The notes under the pieces: generated by a model | What the model saw: only the letters and a program-made list of their open reading frames with translations | Told to the model about the DNA's origin: nothing | The model's database searches: none | Part shown: positions 44,404 to 53,547 of the stretch, in pieces | Layout of the letters: each line of letters begins with the position of its first letter | Position numbering within the stretch: the stretch's first letter is position 1 | Program-made: the position numbers and the translations under genes | Assembly: GCF_003634105.1 (NCBI RefSeq) | Contig: NZ_RBIQ01000014.1 | Span: 1-64,000, forward strand | DNA: 64,000 bases | DNA from: Maribacter vaceletii | Lineage (GTDB): Bacteria > Bacteroidota > Bacteroidia > Flavobacteriales > Flavobacteriaceae | Direction: 5' to 3'

Positions 44404-45630
44404 ATGAAAAAAATAATAGCACTTTCATGTTTACTAATTTCAATTTCTTTTCAGAATTGTAGTGATATTACAAACCTTGATGAAGAAGAACAGGAACAAA
44501 ACGATAAAGATGTAAAACAGGAGTTAGAAGACACCTCTAATCTCCCCTTTAAAGTAAAATGGTCTATAAATAGAACTGAACAGCAAATACAACACGCTTT
44601 TAGGAGTTTTCTTCACGTATCAGACAATGGTTTATATTATTATAATCCCGTAGGAGAAAATGGATTCTTAAGACTTAATAAAGAAACTGGAGCAAGTATA
44701 TGGGCTATACAAGACGAAACTTCTTTTCCTCCTTACGCCTTAAAAAAAGTTGAAAATTATTTATGGGTATTAGCTTTAGATATAAATGACCCTACACTTT
44801 TAAAAATAAACCCTGAAAATGGTTCTGTATTATTCTCAAGAAAATCTGGAGTGTATCCTTCTATTGAATCTAATAACTCTTGGTTTGGATTAAGAAAAAA
44901 GTCTACCGCACTATTTAATATGGAACTAGAAACAGGAAATGATATTGCAGTTTGCGATGAATTTAAGCTTCATATTATTAGAAACTTCCTTGCTAAGGAT
45001 AATCAATTGGTCTTAATGGATACCAATAGAAGACTACTCTCTATAAACCCAAATACTTGTTCTATTTTTTGGGAAATTCCAGAATGGGATGAAGCAAACT
45101 ATGGACACCTTAATTATTTTTCTTTCGCAGTAGATTTAGGCTCCAAAATTTTAAGCACAGGTGCAAGTTATTTTATTATTCGCTCTCCCATTACCGGTGA
45201 AGCTGAATTTAAATATCCATTAGATGCTGCCAATAATCTTAAAATTTCACATATGCTTCATGACAAAAATAAAAATGTCTTATTTTTTCATGATAATATT
45301 ACTGGAAAAGTCTTTGCTTTTAATTGGCTTACTAAAACTATAATTTGGGAGTCTGAAATACAAAACAGAGAAGTTGGCCAATTATTTTTAGTCTCTAATA
45401 GATTGTTTTTGTATAGTAAAAACAACAACCTATATGAGATTAACACAGAAAAGGGTAATACTATTTCTGAAAAAGAAATAAAGGTTCTACTCCCTTTTGA
45501 AGTTGCTACTGTTTCTTATGCAGTTAATAAATTAGAAGATAGTTATGGTGAAGAATATTTTAGAATATCTGGTGATGAAATTTATTATACTACAGAAAAA
45601 AGTACCGTAGTATCTGCAAGACTAGAATAA
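44404..45630 (+). CDS. PQQ-like beta-propeller lipoprotein
   Basis: A 408-aa lipoprotein with signal ISISFQNC (Cys-19) and an acidic linker (DEEEQEQNDKD). The body has propeller-blade repeats of the form LNKETGASIWAIQDE, INPENGSVLFSRKS, INPNTCSIFWEIPE, FNWLTKTIIWESEIQNRE, INTEKGNTISEKE, as in PQQ/BamB-like repeats. The PQQ-binding motif of dehydrogenases is not visible, so a scaffold or binding role is more likely. It ends the operon and converges on the DUF922 gene with a 2-bp gap. Confidence 0.78.
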   Translation: MKKIIALSCLLISISFQNCSDITNLDEEEQEQNDKDVKQELEDTSNLPFKVKWSINRTEQQIQHAFRSFLHVSDNGLYYYNPVGENGFLRLNKETGASIWAIQDETSFPPYALKKVENYLWVLALDINDPTLLKINPENGSVLFSRKSGVYPSIESNNSWFGLRKKSTALFNMELETGNDIAVCDEFKLHIIRNFLAKDNQLVLMDTNRRLLSINPNTCSIFWEIPEWDEANYGHLNYFSFAVDLGSKILSTGASYFIIRSPITGEAEFKYPLDAANNLKISHMLHDKNKNVLFFHDNITGKVFAFNWLTKTIIWESEIQNREVGQLFLVSNRLFLYSKNNNLYEINTEKGNTISEKEIKVLLPFEVATVSYAVNKLEDSYGEEYFRISGDEIYYTTEKSTVVSARLE

Positions 45631-45632
45631 AA

Positions 45633-46157
45633 CTACTTCAAAGCCTCTCTTATTTTTTTATTCCAACGTAGTTGTTCTTCTAGGTCTCTAGAAAAATTAG
45701 TTTCTTTATCATAAAGGTTTTGATAGCTATTAAGCTCGGCCATAACCACATTATAAATAGACTTTACCTCTTTTTTTAAACTACCATGGGTAAAGGTTGT
45801 AGCATCTAGTTTTCTCTTTAATTTTCGAGCATAAAGTTCAGAAATATCAAAATGTAATTGCTCATGACTCAAAATAAGAGAATCACACAATGAAGGATTG
45901 TACCAAGATTTTTTAGGGTAAAAATAAGCACTAACAATAAAACTTACATTTAGCTCACCTCTTATTCTCTGAGCAGAGTATTTATAAGTAACACCACTAG
46001 CGGTTGTTGCAGCCGCTCTACTATGTAAAGGAATCTTTCCTTTAAAATTTTCCCAGGTTAACTTATTGTTCGAATCCCAAAGAATAGTAGTGTAATCTTG
46101 TGCACTTAATATAGATACACTAAAAAATATTAATATAAAAAATCTTAGTACATCCAA
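45633..46157 (-). CDS. DUF922 putative secreted zinc protease
   Basis: A 174-aa exported protein (signal FFSVSILSAQDY). The DUF922 core has ILWDSNNKLTWENFKG, then the zinc motif HEQLHFDI in LILSHEQLHFDISELYARKL, fitting a metallopeptidase fold. The start is TTG at 46157: the frame has a stop a few codons upstream and no ATG, and the signal peptide begins right after. It lies 27 bp downstream of the LysM-PBP1 gene and is likely in one operon with it and guaA. Confidence 0.82.
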   Translation of the reverse strand: MDVLRFFILIFFSVSILSAQDYTTILWDSNNKLTWENFKGKIPLHSRAAATTASGVTYKYSAQRIRGELNVSFIVSAYFYPKKSWYNPSLCDSLILSHEQLHFDISELYARKLKRKLDATTFTHGSLKKEVKSIYNVVMAELNSYQNLYDKETNFSRDLEEQLRWNKKIREALK

Positions 46158-46184
46158 TTGTATATGTTGTTTTATTGCAAACTA

Positions 46185-48347
46185 TTACTCTTCTTTAATT
46201 TGTTTTATTCGCATATCATCATAACTCATAATATAAGATGCGTTATTATAATAGCCCTGATTTCCTTTCTTAACATAATTAAAACTATTACCATTATACT
46301 CTGTAGACCCAACAACTTTTGAAACAGCAAATAAATTATTCTTATAGGCTAATTTTAATAAAATATCATACGTTAAATCAAACCCTCTTACCGCGTATTT
46401 ATCTGGAGTATCTCCAAATCTTTTTCTATACTGTTTTACAAAAGAATTAGTTGAGATTTCTTTATATGCAGAAGGGTATGTAAAATTCAAATTAGATAAA
46501 TGTACATTCGAAATAACATCATTTTCAAATCCTTTATTTCTATTTGTTGTAAACATTTTTACACTTACATCTTTCGTATTTATTGAATTTAAGATAGAGC
46601 TTACACTAGATATTAATTTAGGGTTAGCAGTTTCTACAAATACCCAGTTCCCCACTTCTTCTGAAAATAATGCTGTAAGTTTTTCTATATTAATTGCTAC
46701 ATTTTTCTTTTCCTCTTTTATTTCTACAATTTTAGCTTCTGGAAATCTTGTTACTATTTTATCTTCTATAGATTTATTATCCCCATCTGCTATTACTATA
46801 ATATTTTCATCATCAACTTTCTTTTCTAAATATACAAGCATACGCTCCCTTTGAACTTCATCCGAAGGATAAGAAAAGAAAACATTATTATGACCCATAT
46901 TATTTTTAACTGGAAAAGGTGCTACTACTGGAACATTACTTCTATTAGCCTGACTACAAACCTCTTTTAATGAAGCCCCATCTATAGGGCCAATAACTGC
47001 AGAATAGTCTTCCAAATTTTCTGCATTTAAGATATCTTTTGTTTTTTGTAAATCTAACTGATTATCTAGGGTTTTTACATCTACAGTTACACCTAACTTC
47101 TTTAAAGAATCTAACGCAACAAGAGCTCCAGAATATAACCCTAAACTGTATTTTAAATCGTTTCTAGAGCTAATTTTCTTAATTGCATCTTGTTTATTAG
47201 ACACATCTACCTTATCTAACCTAAAAGGCAAAAGAAATAAAATTTTGGAAGTATTACCTACAACAATACTATCCAAAAGATTCATTTTATCTAAAACTAA
47301 CGAATTCTTTACTTCAAAATCTCCGGTTTGACTTTTAGGGAGTTTTAATACCATACCAGCTTTTAATCCATCTTTTAAATCTGGATTTAAAACTAGTAAT
47401 TCTCTATAACTAACCCCTAATTTACGAGTTAAAGAAAATTCTGTTTGTTTTGGTTTTACTACATAAAATATGTAGTTGTCTGTATTTACAACACCTGAAT
47501 CAACTTTCTTTTCAGGAATACGAAGAACCATCCCTTCTTTTAACCCCCCTCGTTCTTTAATTTCTGGGTTTAGAGTAATTAATTCTTCTGAGGTAAAACC
47601 AAATTTTTTCTCTAAGCTATAAAAAGTTTGTCCGGCAGGAACGGTATAGGATTTATACAATTGTACTTGTTGCCCTCCTACACTACTACCTGCTATTTTA
47701 GGTAATTTTAACTCGCTTCCTTCTGCTAAATGCGTATTATTTTTAGAAAGTCTAGGATTTAACACTATTAAACTATCTATAGTAATACCGTATTTATGGG
47801 CTATACTCCAACGGGTATCTTTTGCAGAAACAAGATACGTTTCATAATCATCCTCATTAATTTTAATTTCTGTAGGTTTTACTCTTTTGTATTTTGGAAT
47901 ACGCAAAACCATCTTCTTTTTTAAGGTAGATGCATAAAGAGAAGGGTTATATTTTTTTATAAGTTCCTCTGTAATATGAAAACGTTTAGCAATACCGTAT
48001 AAAGTTTCTTTCTTGCGAACTTTATAGCTAGTAAAACCTATTGGTTCTTCTTGCACAGGGTTTTCATCCTTCTCTACTGTTGTTCTTGTCTTTGTTTTTG
48101 CTACCTGTTCTACTCTTTTTGGGCTTAAAGGAATAACTAAAATAGTACTTTTTACAAGTGGTTTATTTTTTTGCAATTCTTTATTATAAGTAAGAATATC
48201 ATCTTGGGAAACTTTATATTGCTTAGCAATAGTTTCTAAAGATTCTCCTCTTTTAACAGCATGCGTTGTAAATTTTTGAGCATTAATAGTATTTCCTATT
48301 AAGACAAAAATGATTGCAAAAAAAATGTTTTTAAGTTCTAACTTCAT
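46185..48347 (-). CDS. LysM and PBP1-like domain envelope protein
   Basis: A 720-aa exported protein. After a signal (IFVLIGNTINAQ) come five LysM repeats (THAVKRGESLETIAKQYKV, YKVRKKETLYGIAKRF, YLVSAKDTRWSIAHKYG, YTVPAGQTFYSLEKKFG, YVVKPKQTEFSLTRKLG), then a type 1 periplasmic-binding-protein-like domain from about 350 (KILFLLPFRLDKVD, VIGPIDGASLKEV, VVAPFPVK). LysM binds peptidoglycan. The PBP1 part resembles LpoA/ABC-substrate folds, so a cell-wall regulatory role is inferred. ATG 48347, 2 nt after the guaA stop, is preferred to an overlapping ATG at 48359. Confidence 0.88.
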   Translation of the reverse strand: MKLELKNIFFAIIFVLIGNTINAQKFTTHAVKRGESLETIAKQYKVSQDDILTYNKELQKNKPLVKSTILVIPLSPKRVEQVAKTKTRTTVEKDENPVQEEPIGFTSYKVRKKETLYGIAKRFHITEELIKKYNPSLYASTLKKKMVLRIPKYKRVKPTEIKINEDDYETYLVSAKDTRWSIAHKYGITIDSLIVLNPRLSKNNTHLAEGSELKLPKIAGSSVGGQQVQLYKSYTVPAGQTFYSLEKKFGFTSEELITLNPEIKERGGLKEGMVLRIPEKKVDSGVVNTDNYIFYVVKPKQTEFSLTRKLGVSYRELLVLNPDLKDGLKAGMVLKLPKSQTGDFEVKNSLVLDKMNLLDSIVVGNTSKILFLLPFRLDKVDVSNKQDAIKKISSRNDLKYSLGLYSGALVALDSLKKLGVTVDVKTLDNQLDLQKTKDILNAENLEDYSAVIGPIDGASLKEVCSQANRSNVPVVAPFPVKNNMGHNNVFFSYPSDEVQRERMLVYLEKKVDDENIIVIADGDNKSIEDKIVTRFPEAKIVEIKEEKKNVAINIEKLTALFSEEVGNWVFVETANPKLISSVSSILNSINTKDVSVKMFTTNRNKGFENDVISNVHLSNLNFTYPSAYKEISTNSFVKQYRKRFGDTPDKYAVRGFDLTYDILLKLAYKNNLFAVSKVVGSTEYNGNSFNYVKKGNQGYYNNASYIMSYDDMRIKQIKEE

Positions 48348-48349
48348 AT

Positions 48350-49882
48350 TTATTCCCATTCTATAGTTGCAGGTGGCTTAGAGCTAATATCATATACTAC
48401 TCTATTTACACCTCTTACTTTATTTATTATATCGTTAGATGTTTTTTGCAAAAATTCATAAGGTAAATTTACCCAATCTGCCGTCATACCATCTGTACTT
48501 TCTACAGCACGTAAAGCTACACATTTTTCATAGGTACGCTCATCTCCCATAACACCTACACTATTTACGGGTAAAAGCATAGCTCCTGCCTGCCAAACCT
48601 TATCATATAAACCCCATTCTTTTAATCCGTTCACAAAAATAGCATCTACTTCTTGTAAAATAGAAACTTTTTCTGGAGTTATATCTCCAAGTATACGTAT
48701 TGCTAATCCAGGGCCTGGAAAAGGGTGTCTTCCCAATAATTCCGGGTCTATCCCCATACTCGCACCTACTCTACGAACCTCATCTTTAAATAACATTCGT
48801 AATGGCTCTACCACGTCTAACTTCATATAATCTGGCAAACCACCTACATTATGATGACTTTTTATAGTTGCTGAAGGTCCTCCTGTTGCGGATACAGATT
48901 CTATAACATCTGGATAAATAGTTCCTTGAGCTAACCATTTTGCATCTTCTACTAGATGAGATTCATCATCAAAAACTTCTATAAAAACTCTTCCTATTAT
49001 TTTTCGTTTCTTTTCTGGATCATTCTCTCCTGCTAGTTCATCCAAAAAACGTGCCGAAGCATTTACTCCTTTTACATTTAACCCCATTCCTTCATACTGC
49101 GTTAATACACTTTGGAATTCATTTTTACGTAAAAGCCCATTATCTACAAAAATACAATATAGGTTTTCACCTATTGCTTTATGTAAAAGAACCGCTGCAA
49201 CAGTAGAATCTACCCCACCAGACAGTCCTAGTATTACTTTATCATCCCCTATTTTTTCTTTTAACTCTGAAACAGTGGTATCTACAAAAGCATCTGGAGT
49301 CCAGGTTTGTGCTAAACCAGCTATTTTAACTAAAAAATTCTCTAGTAACAATTTACCATCTTTAGAATGGTATACTTCTGGATGAAACTGAATAGCATAT
49401 GTATCTTCGCCTTCAATTTTATATGCCGCATTCTCTACATCATGTGTGCTTGCTAATTTCTTTGCATTTGTTGGTAATTCCTTAATAGTATCACTATGAC
49501 TCATCCAAACTTGACTACCTTCTGATATGTTTTCTAAGAATAATTCATCCTTTTCTACAAAAGATAAATTTGCTCTACCATATTCTCTTGTATTTGAAGG
49601 CGCAACATTTCCGCCTCCAAAATGTGCTAAATATTGCGCTCCATAACATACTGCTAAGAGTGGTTTTTTTCCTCTAATCTCAGATAAATCCGGATGCGGA
49701 GCATCTTCTGCTCTTACAGAAAATGGAGATCCTGAAAGAATCACAGCTTTATATCCGGAAAGGTCTTTTGGAAGGTTATTATAAGGTTTTATTTCACAGA
49801 AAATATTTAGTTCTCTAACTCTTCTAGCGATAAGTTGTGTATACTGAGAACCAAAATCTAATATTAGGACGTTATTTTGCAT
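48350..49882 (-). CDS. guaA: GMP synthase (glutamine-hydrolysing)
   Basis: A 510-aa enzyme that converts XMP to GMP. The N-terminal class I glutaminase has [16 protein letters not shown] (catalytic Cys) and [12 protein letters not shown]. The ATP-PP domain has [19 protein letters not shown], and the C-terminal dimerisation domain ends [12 protein letters not shown] 49882 gives the family start [14 protein letters not shown]; a TTG two codons earlier was rejected. A TATTTTTG promoter element lies 3 nt before the ATG. Confidence 0.97.
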   Translation of the reverse strand: MQNNVLILDFGSQYTQLIARRVRELNIFCEIKPYNNLPKDLSGYKAVILSGSPFSVRAEDAPHPDLSEIRGKKPLLAVCYGAQYLAHFGGGNVAPSNTREYGRANLSFVEKDELFLENISEGSQVWMSHSDTIKELPTNAKKLASTHDVENAAYKIEGEDTYAIQFHPEVYHSKDGKLLLENFLVKIAGLAQTWTPDAFVDTTVSELKEKIGDDKVILGLSGGVDSTVAAVLLHKAIGENLYCIFVDNGLLRKNEFQSVLTQYEGMGLNVKGVNASARFLDELAGENDPEKKRKIIGRVFIEVFDDESHLVEDAKWLAQGTIYPDVIESVSATGGPSATIKSHHNVGGLPDYMKLDVVEPLRMLFKDEVRRVGASMGIDPELLGRHPFPGPGLAIRILGDITPEKVSILQEVDAIFVNGLKEWGLYDKVWQAGAMLLPVNSVGVMGDERTYEKCVALRAVESTDGMTADWVNLPYEFLQKTSNDIINKVRGVNRVVYDISSKPPATIEWE

Positions 49883-49885
49883 GCG

Positions 49886-49893
49886 CAAAAATA
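49886..49893 (-). promoter_or_regulatory. TAnnTTTG element 3 nt before guaA
   Basis: TATTTTTG on the minus strand is separated from the guaA ATG by CGC only. Use of this element would give a leaderless transcript. Confidence 0.4.
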
Positions 49894-49992
49894 GTAATTT
49901 GAAAATTTTAAGAAAGCATCTTCAAAAGATATTTACATAAGTATTTTAAAATTTATTAAAAGAGACTTGATTTAAAAATTTAGTATAATAAA

Positions 49993-50018
49993 AAAGCTTA
50001 GGAACCACCCTAAGCTTT
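49993..50018 (-). terminator. Orphan terminator between divergent genes
   Basis: On the minus strand AAAGCTTAGG / CCTAAGCTTT with a 6-nt loop is followed by TTTTTTATT. Both flanking genes point away from it, so it must end an unannotated minus-strand RNA starting in about 50020-50170, or be a relic of a lost gene. Confidence 0.65.
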
Positions 50019-50171
50019 ACATCGAAATTAAAAACCAACCTAAACACATAAAATCATAAAGATTTTATATAAAATTCTTTTTCATAGGAATTTTTATATA
50101 TAACAACTGAAAAAATAAAAACCCTACTTTATGAGATTTTTCTTACCTTTAAAGTAACTTAAAACAAATTT

Positions 50172-50717
50172 ATGACGAATCTCTATTTACAAGAAATTAC
50201 GTCTGAATTAAAATTAGCATTAACAAAGAAAAACCACCCCCTAAAATTTTGTGTTCTTGGTACTATTGATTCAGAAAATACTCCTCAATTAAGAATCATT
50301 GGGCTTAGAAAGTTTACAGATGATTTTAATTTTACTTTATATACCGACAGGCGATCTGCCAAAGTATCTCAAATAACAAAAAATCCTAAGGTTAGTTTAT
50401 TATTTTATCATCCTGTAAAAAAATTACAAATAAAAATTGAAGGAATTGCTAACGTTATTAAAGACTGCGGTTTATTAAAAGAACAGTGGTTAAAAATAAA
50501 TGAAAAAGCAAAAAGAGATTATACCACAATGTTTGCTCCCGGTAGTAAAATAAACAGCCCTGAAGAAATAACATACCTTAAAGAAAAAAACTTTTTTTCT
50601 AGCATAGAAATAAAAGCAGAAACAATAGAATATTTAAAACTAAAAGAAACAAGTCATTTTAAAGTTCAATTTCATAAAGATATAAATGGGTGGGTTAGTG
50701 AATTTCTTGTTCCCTAA
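50172..50717 (+). CDS. Pyridoxamine 5'-phosphate oxidase-family flavoprotein
   Basis: A 181-aa split-barrel protein. NHPLKFCVLGTIDSENTPQLRIIGLRKF (strand pair), then NFTLYTDRRSAKVSQITKNPKVSLLFYHPVKKLQIKIEGIANV match the FMN-binding PPOX-like fold. It lacks the conserved C-terminal dimerisation motif of true PdxH, so it is better called a PPOX-family oxidoreductase of unknown substrate. It converges on the PLP decarboxylase gene with a 1-bp gap. Confidence 0.85.
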   Translation: MTNLYLQEITSELKLALTKKNHPLKFCVLGTIDSENTPQLRIIGLRKFTDDFNFTLYTDRRSAKVSQITKNPKVSLLFYHPVKKLQIKIEGIANVIKDCGLLKEQWLKINEKAKRDYTTMFAPGSKINSPEEITYLKEKNFFSSIEIKAETIEYLKLKETSHFKVQFHKDINGWVSEFLVP

Positions 50718-50718
50718 A

Positions 50719-52089
50719 TTACTCCATAGTTTTTAAAATAGCATTTATATCTTCCTCTGTAGTATCTGGGTTTATAAAACAAAAACGGGATACTGTCTCG
50801 AAAGTATCTCCTATTTTCCATTTTGTTGGTGTTACAAGTGCAAAACCTTCTTTATGGTTTTTATACGTCCAATCTCTATAATCATTAGGAGACCAACCCT
50901 TTCTCCGAAATAAAACGCAAGACAAACTAGGCTCCCTAACTAATTCTACTATTGGATTTTTTGTAATTATTTCTCCAGCTAAATTAGCTAGTGCAATACC
51001 TTTTTCTACTGCAGATTTATACAAATCTGTTCCATGCATTGCTAAAGAAAACCACAGGGGTAACCCCCTTACTCTTCTTGTTAATTGAATTTGGTAGTCT
51101 GATGGATTAAAACCATGAGCTCCTTCATCTTTAAAAATATCTAAATAACTTCCTTCTTGCGAATGTGCTTCTTTTGCTAATTCTGGGTTTTTATATATTA
51201 CAGCACCACAATCATAAGGAGAAAATAACCATTTGTGAGGATCAATCGTAATACTATCTGCTTTTTCTATACCTTTAAATAAATGCCTAACAGAGTCTGC
51301 CGCTAAAGCACCACCGCCATATGCCGCATCTACATGAAACCAAAGGTTTTCTTTCTCACAAATATCTGCTATTCCATCTAAATCATCTATTATTCCTGCG
51401 TTTGTTGTTCCTCCTGTTGCAACGACAGAAAATAACCTTTTACGGTCTTCCTCATCTAAACCATTTATTGCATTCTTTAAATCGTATTTAGACATTAAGT
51501 CTTCTGTTGGCACTAGAAAAACATCTACATCTATAACTTTTGCCATAGTTTTAATTGAAGAGTGTGCTCCTATAGAAGTTATTATTAGCCCTTTTTTATT
51601 TAAATTCTTATCGTCTTTACGCCAGTTTTCTCTAGCAGCTACCATTGCAGATAAATTAGCAGCAGTACCACCACTTGTAAACACTCCAAAGGCTTTATTT
51701 GGCAAGCCTGTTAAAGAAACTAACCATTTCATAGCTTCGTTTTCTGCAAAAATACCGCCAGCTCCTTCCATCCAATAAGCACCATGTATACTAGACGCTG
51801 ATGTAACCAAATCAAACATAATAGCAGCTCTTGTAGGTGCTGCAGGAACAAATGCTAAATGTCTTGGGTGGTCTATTGGAACCGTAGCTTTAATTAAAAC
51901 ATCTTTAAATAAATTAAATGCATTTTCCCCTCCTATTCCTTCAGGTGTTATAGTTTCTCCTACTATTGCTCTTAGTTCTTCTTCTTTTTTGGGCTTCCCA
52001 AATTCTGGATTTGTTTTTGCTATCCTATCTATAGCATATTTTACAACATCCAATGTCATTTCAACTAAACCAATATCTATATTATGCAT
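50719..52089 (-). CDS. PLP-dependent group II amino acid decarboxylase
   Basis: A 456-aa decarboxylase of the aromatic/glutamate/2,4-diaminobutyrate group. IDHPRHLAFVPAAPTRAAIMFD, GVFTSGGTAANLSAM and HVDAAYGGGALAADSVRHL are conserved, and the PLP lysine is in SITIDPHKWLFSPYDCG. Substrate cannot be assigned. It could form an amine such as tyramine, tryptamine or beta-alanine. Cytosolic; monocistronic. Confidence 0.88.
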   Translation of the reverse strand: MHNIDIGLVEMTLDVVKYAIDRIAKTNPEFGKPKKEEELRAIVGETITPEGIGGENAFNLFKDVLIKATVPIDHPRHLAFVPAAPTRAAIMFDLVTSASSIHGAYWMEGAGGIFAENEAMKWLVSLTGLPNKAFGVFTSGGTAANLSAMVAARENWRKDDKNLNKKGLIITSIGAHSSIKTMAKVIDVDVFLVPTEDLMSKYDLKNAINGLDEEDRKRLFSVVATGGTTNAGIIDDLDGIADICEKENLWFHVDAAYGGGALAADSVRHLFKGIEKADSITIDPHKWLFSPYDCGAVIYKNPELAKEAHSQEGSYLDIFKDEGAHGFNPSDYQIQLTRRVRGLPLWFSLAMHGTDLYKSAVEKGIALANLAGEIITKNPIVELVREPSLSCVLFRRKGWSPNDYRDWTYKNHKEGFALVTPTKWKIGDTFETVSRFCFINPDTTEEDINAILKTME

Positions 52090-52164
52090 ATTTTTAATTT
52101 AACTACTCAAAGTTAGTCTATTAGCTAGACCATTCCATGGGCAAACAAAAAAATAAAATTGTTA

Positions 52165-53529
52165 TTAATCTAAATAAAAACTTAGATTCTCTTTTTCTTT
52201 CCCAAAATCATCAATTCTATGAACTTCTTTTACTTCTATAGATTTTAAAGAGTCTGAATTAATTTTTACCACAACACGTTGCCCTTTTTTTTCTTTAGAT
52301 TTTGGTAGTGTAAAATCGTCTAAAGACAAAACTTCTCTTCCTGGATTTAAAAACCTAATGTTACCTGCATAAGTAACATCTGGTAAAACCCATTGCTTAT
52401 TCTTAAAATTAGTATTTAAGTCTTCCGAAATTTCATTAAAACTGTAATGTACTGATGAAGGTATTTTAAAAACTTTTTCTATTGGCGTTCTTATAGTTTG
52501 TGCAAAAATTATAAAAAGAAAAAAAATGAAACCGTAATTCACATATTTATTTAGACCCTTTATTTTAACCAGAGATAATAAAAGAACTATATATGGAATA
52601 AACAAAGGTAAAAGCCACCTAGCATGTACCTTAACTGTATTCATACTTACAAATACCACCAATAGAACTAAGATTTGTGCTATAAACACATGCTTTAACC
52701 AACTACTCTCAACAATATTTACAATTGCATTTTTCTTCCAAAAAAGGAATCCAAAAAATAAAAATATAGGGAGAATTAAAATAATTATGCTTTTAAAAAA
52801 AGCTAAAAAACTTGAAATTACTGGTATTGTATTTTTATTATCTGTATTTGTTTTTACAACAACACTCTTATGTAACTCATCAACAAAATAAGAACTAGAA
52901 AACAAGTCATAAAAATGAGGAAAAATAAGAATCACAATTAAGGCTATAGTTCCTAGTATTCTTTTATTTAAAATTATTTTTTTTAATGAACTATTAAAAG
53001 GAATAGCTAAGAACAATGCTCCTAACATTAAAAAATAATTATACTTTGTTAAGATTCCTAAACTAATTACTAATCCTAATAGCACATAGTTAAAAGTAGA
53101 TTTATTAGTAATTAAACGTTGTATAAAAATAAAAGTCAATACAACGGATAAACACAATAGTGATGTATGTGATAACCTTCTAAAGGTAAAATCTATAAAT
53201 ACCGGCACTAAGGCTAATAGAATAACAGCTAAAGCTGCTTGTTCTTTATTTTTTAGATATTGCTTTCCAAAAAAATACAGACTGCCTATTGTGCCACTAA
53301 ATAATAAAGCGCGTAAAAATGAAAAAGAAAACTTAGTTACACCAAATACCTTATTCACAAGTATTTGTAACCAAGTATATAATGGTGGCTGATCATCATA
53401 AGTTAAACGCCACCATTGAGAATAAAATGCTTGTTCCGCATCTTCTAACTCTAATGCAGCTTTCATGTAACTAATACAAATAATTGCTAATCCACTTAAT
53501 AAAGCTAGTATTGTAACCTTCTTAAACAC
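52165..53529 (-). CDS. GT39-like membrane glycosyltransferase
   Basis: A 454-aa polytopic protein with about 11 hydrophobic helices. The first extracytoplasmic loop carries the catalytic Asp pair in ELEDAEQAFYSQWWRLTYDD followed by QPPLYTWLQ, typical of ArnT/PMT-like (GT-C, GT39) enzymes using polyprenyl-phosphate sugars. The C-terminal domain (about 365-454) is soluble and periplasmic. Acceptor unknown; lipid A or surface glycan modification is plausible. It follows bshC by 18 bp on the same strand. Confidence 0.83.
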   Translation of the reverse strand: MFKKVTILALLSGLAIICISYMKAALELEDAEQAFYSQWWRLTYDDQPPLYTWLQILVNKVFGVTKFSFSFLRALLFSGTIGSLYFFGKQYLKNKEQAALAVILLALVPVFIDFTFRRLSHTSLLCLSVVLTFIFIQRLITNKSTFNYVLLGLVISLGILTKYNYFLMLGALFLAIPFNSSLKKIILNKRILGTIALIVILIFPHFYDLFSSSYFVDELHKSVVVKTNTDNKNTIPVISSFLAFFKSIIILILPIFLFFGFLFWKKNAIVNIVESSWLKHVFIAQILVLLVVFVSMNTVKVHARWLLPLFIPYIVLLLSLVKIKGLNKYVNYGFIFFLFIIFAQTIRTPIEKVFKIPSSVHYSFNEISEDLNTNFKNKQWVLPDVTYAGNIRFLNPGREVLSLDDFTLPKSKEKKGQRVVVKINSDSLKSIEVKEVHRIDDFGKEKENLSFYLD

Positions 53530-53547
53530 ATGATATATTTACACTTA

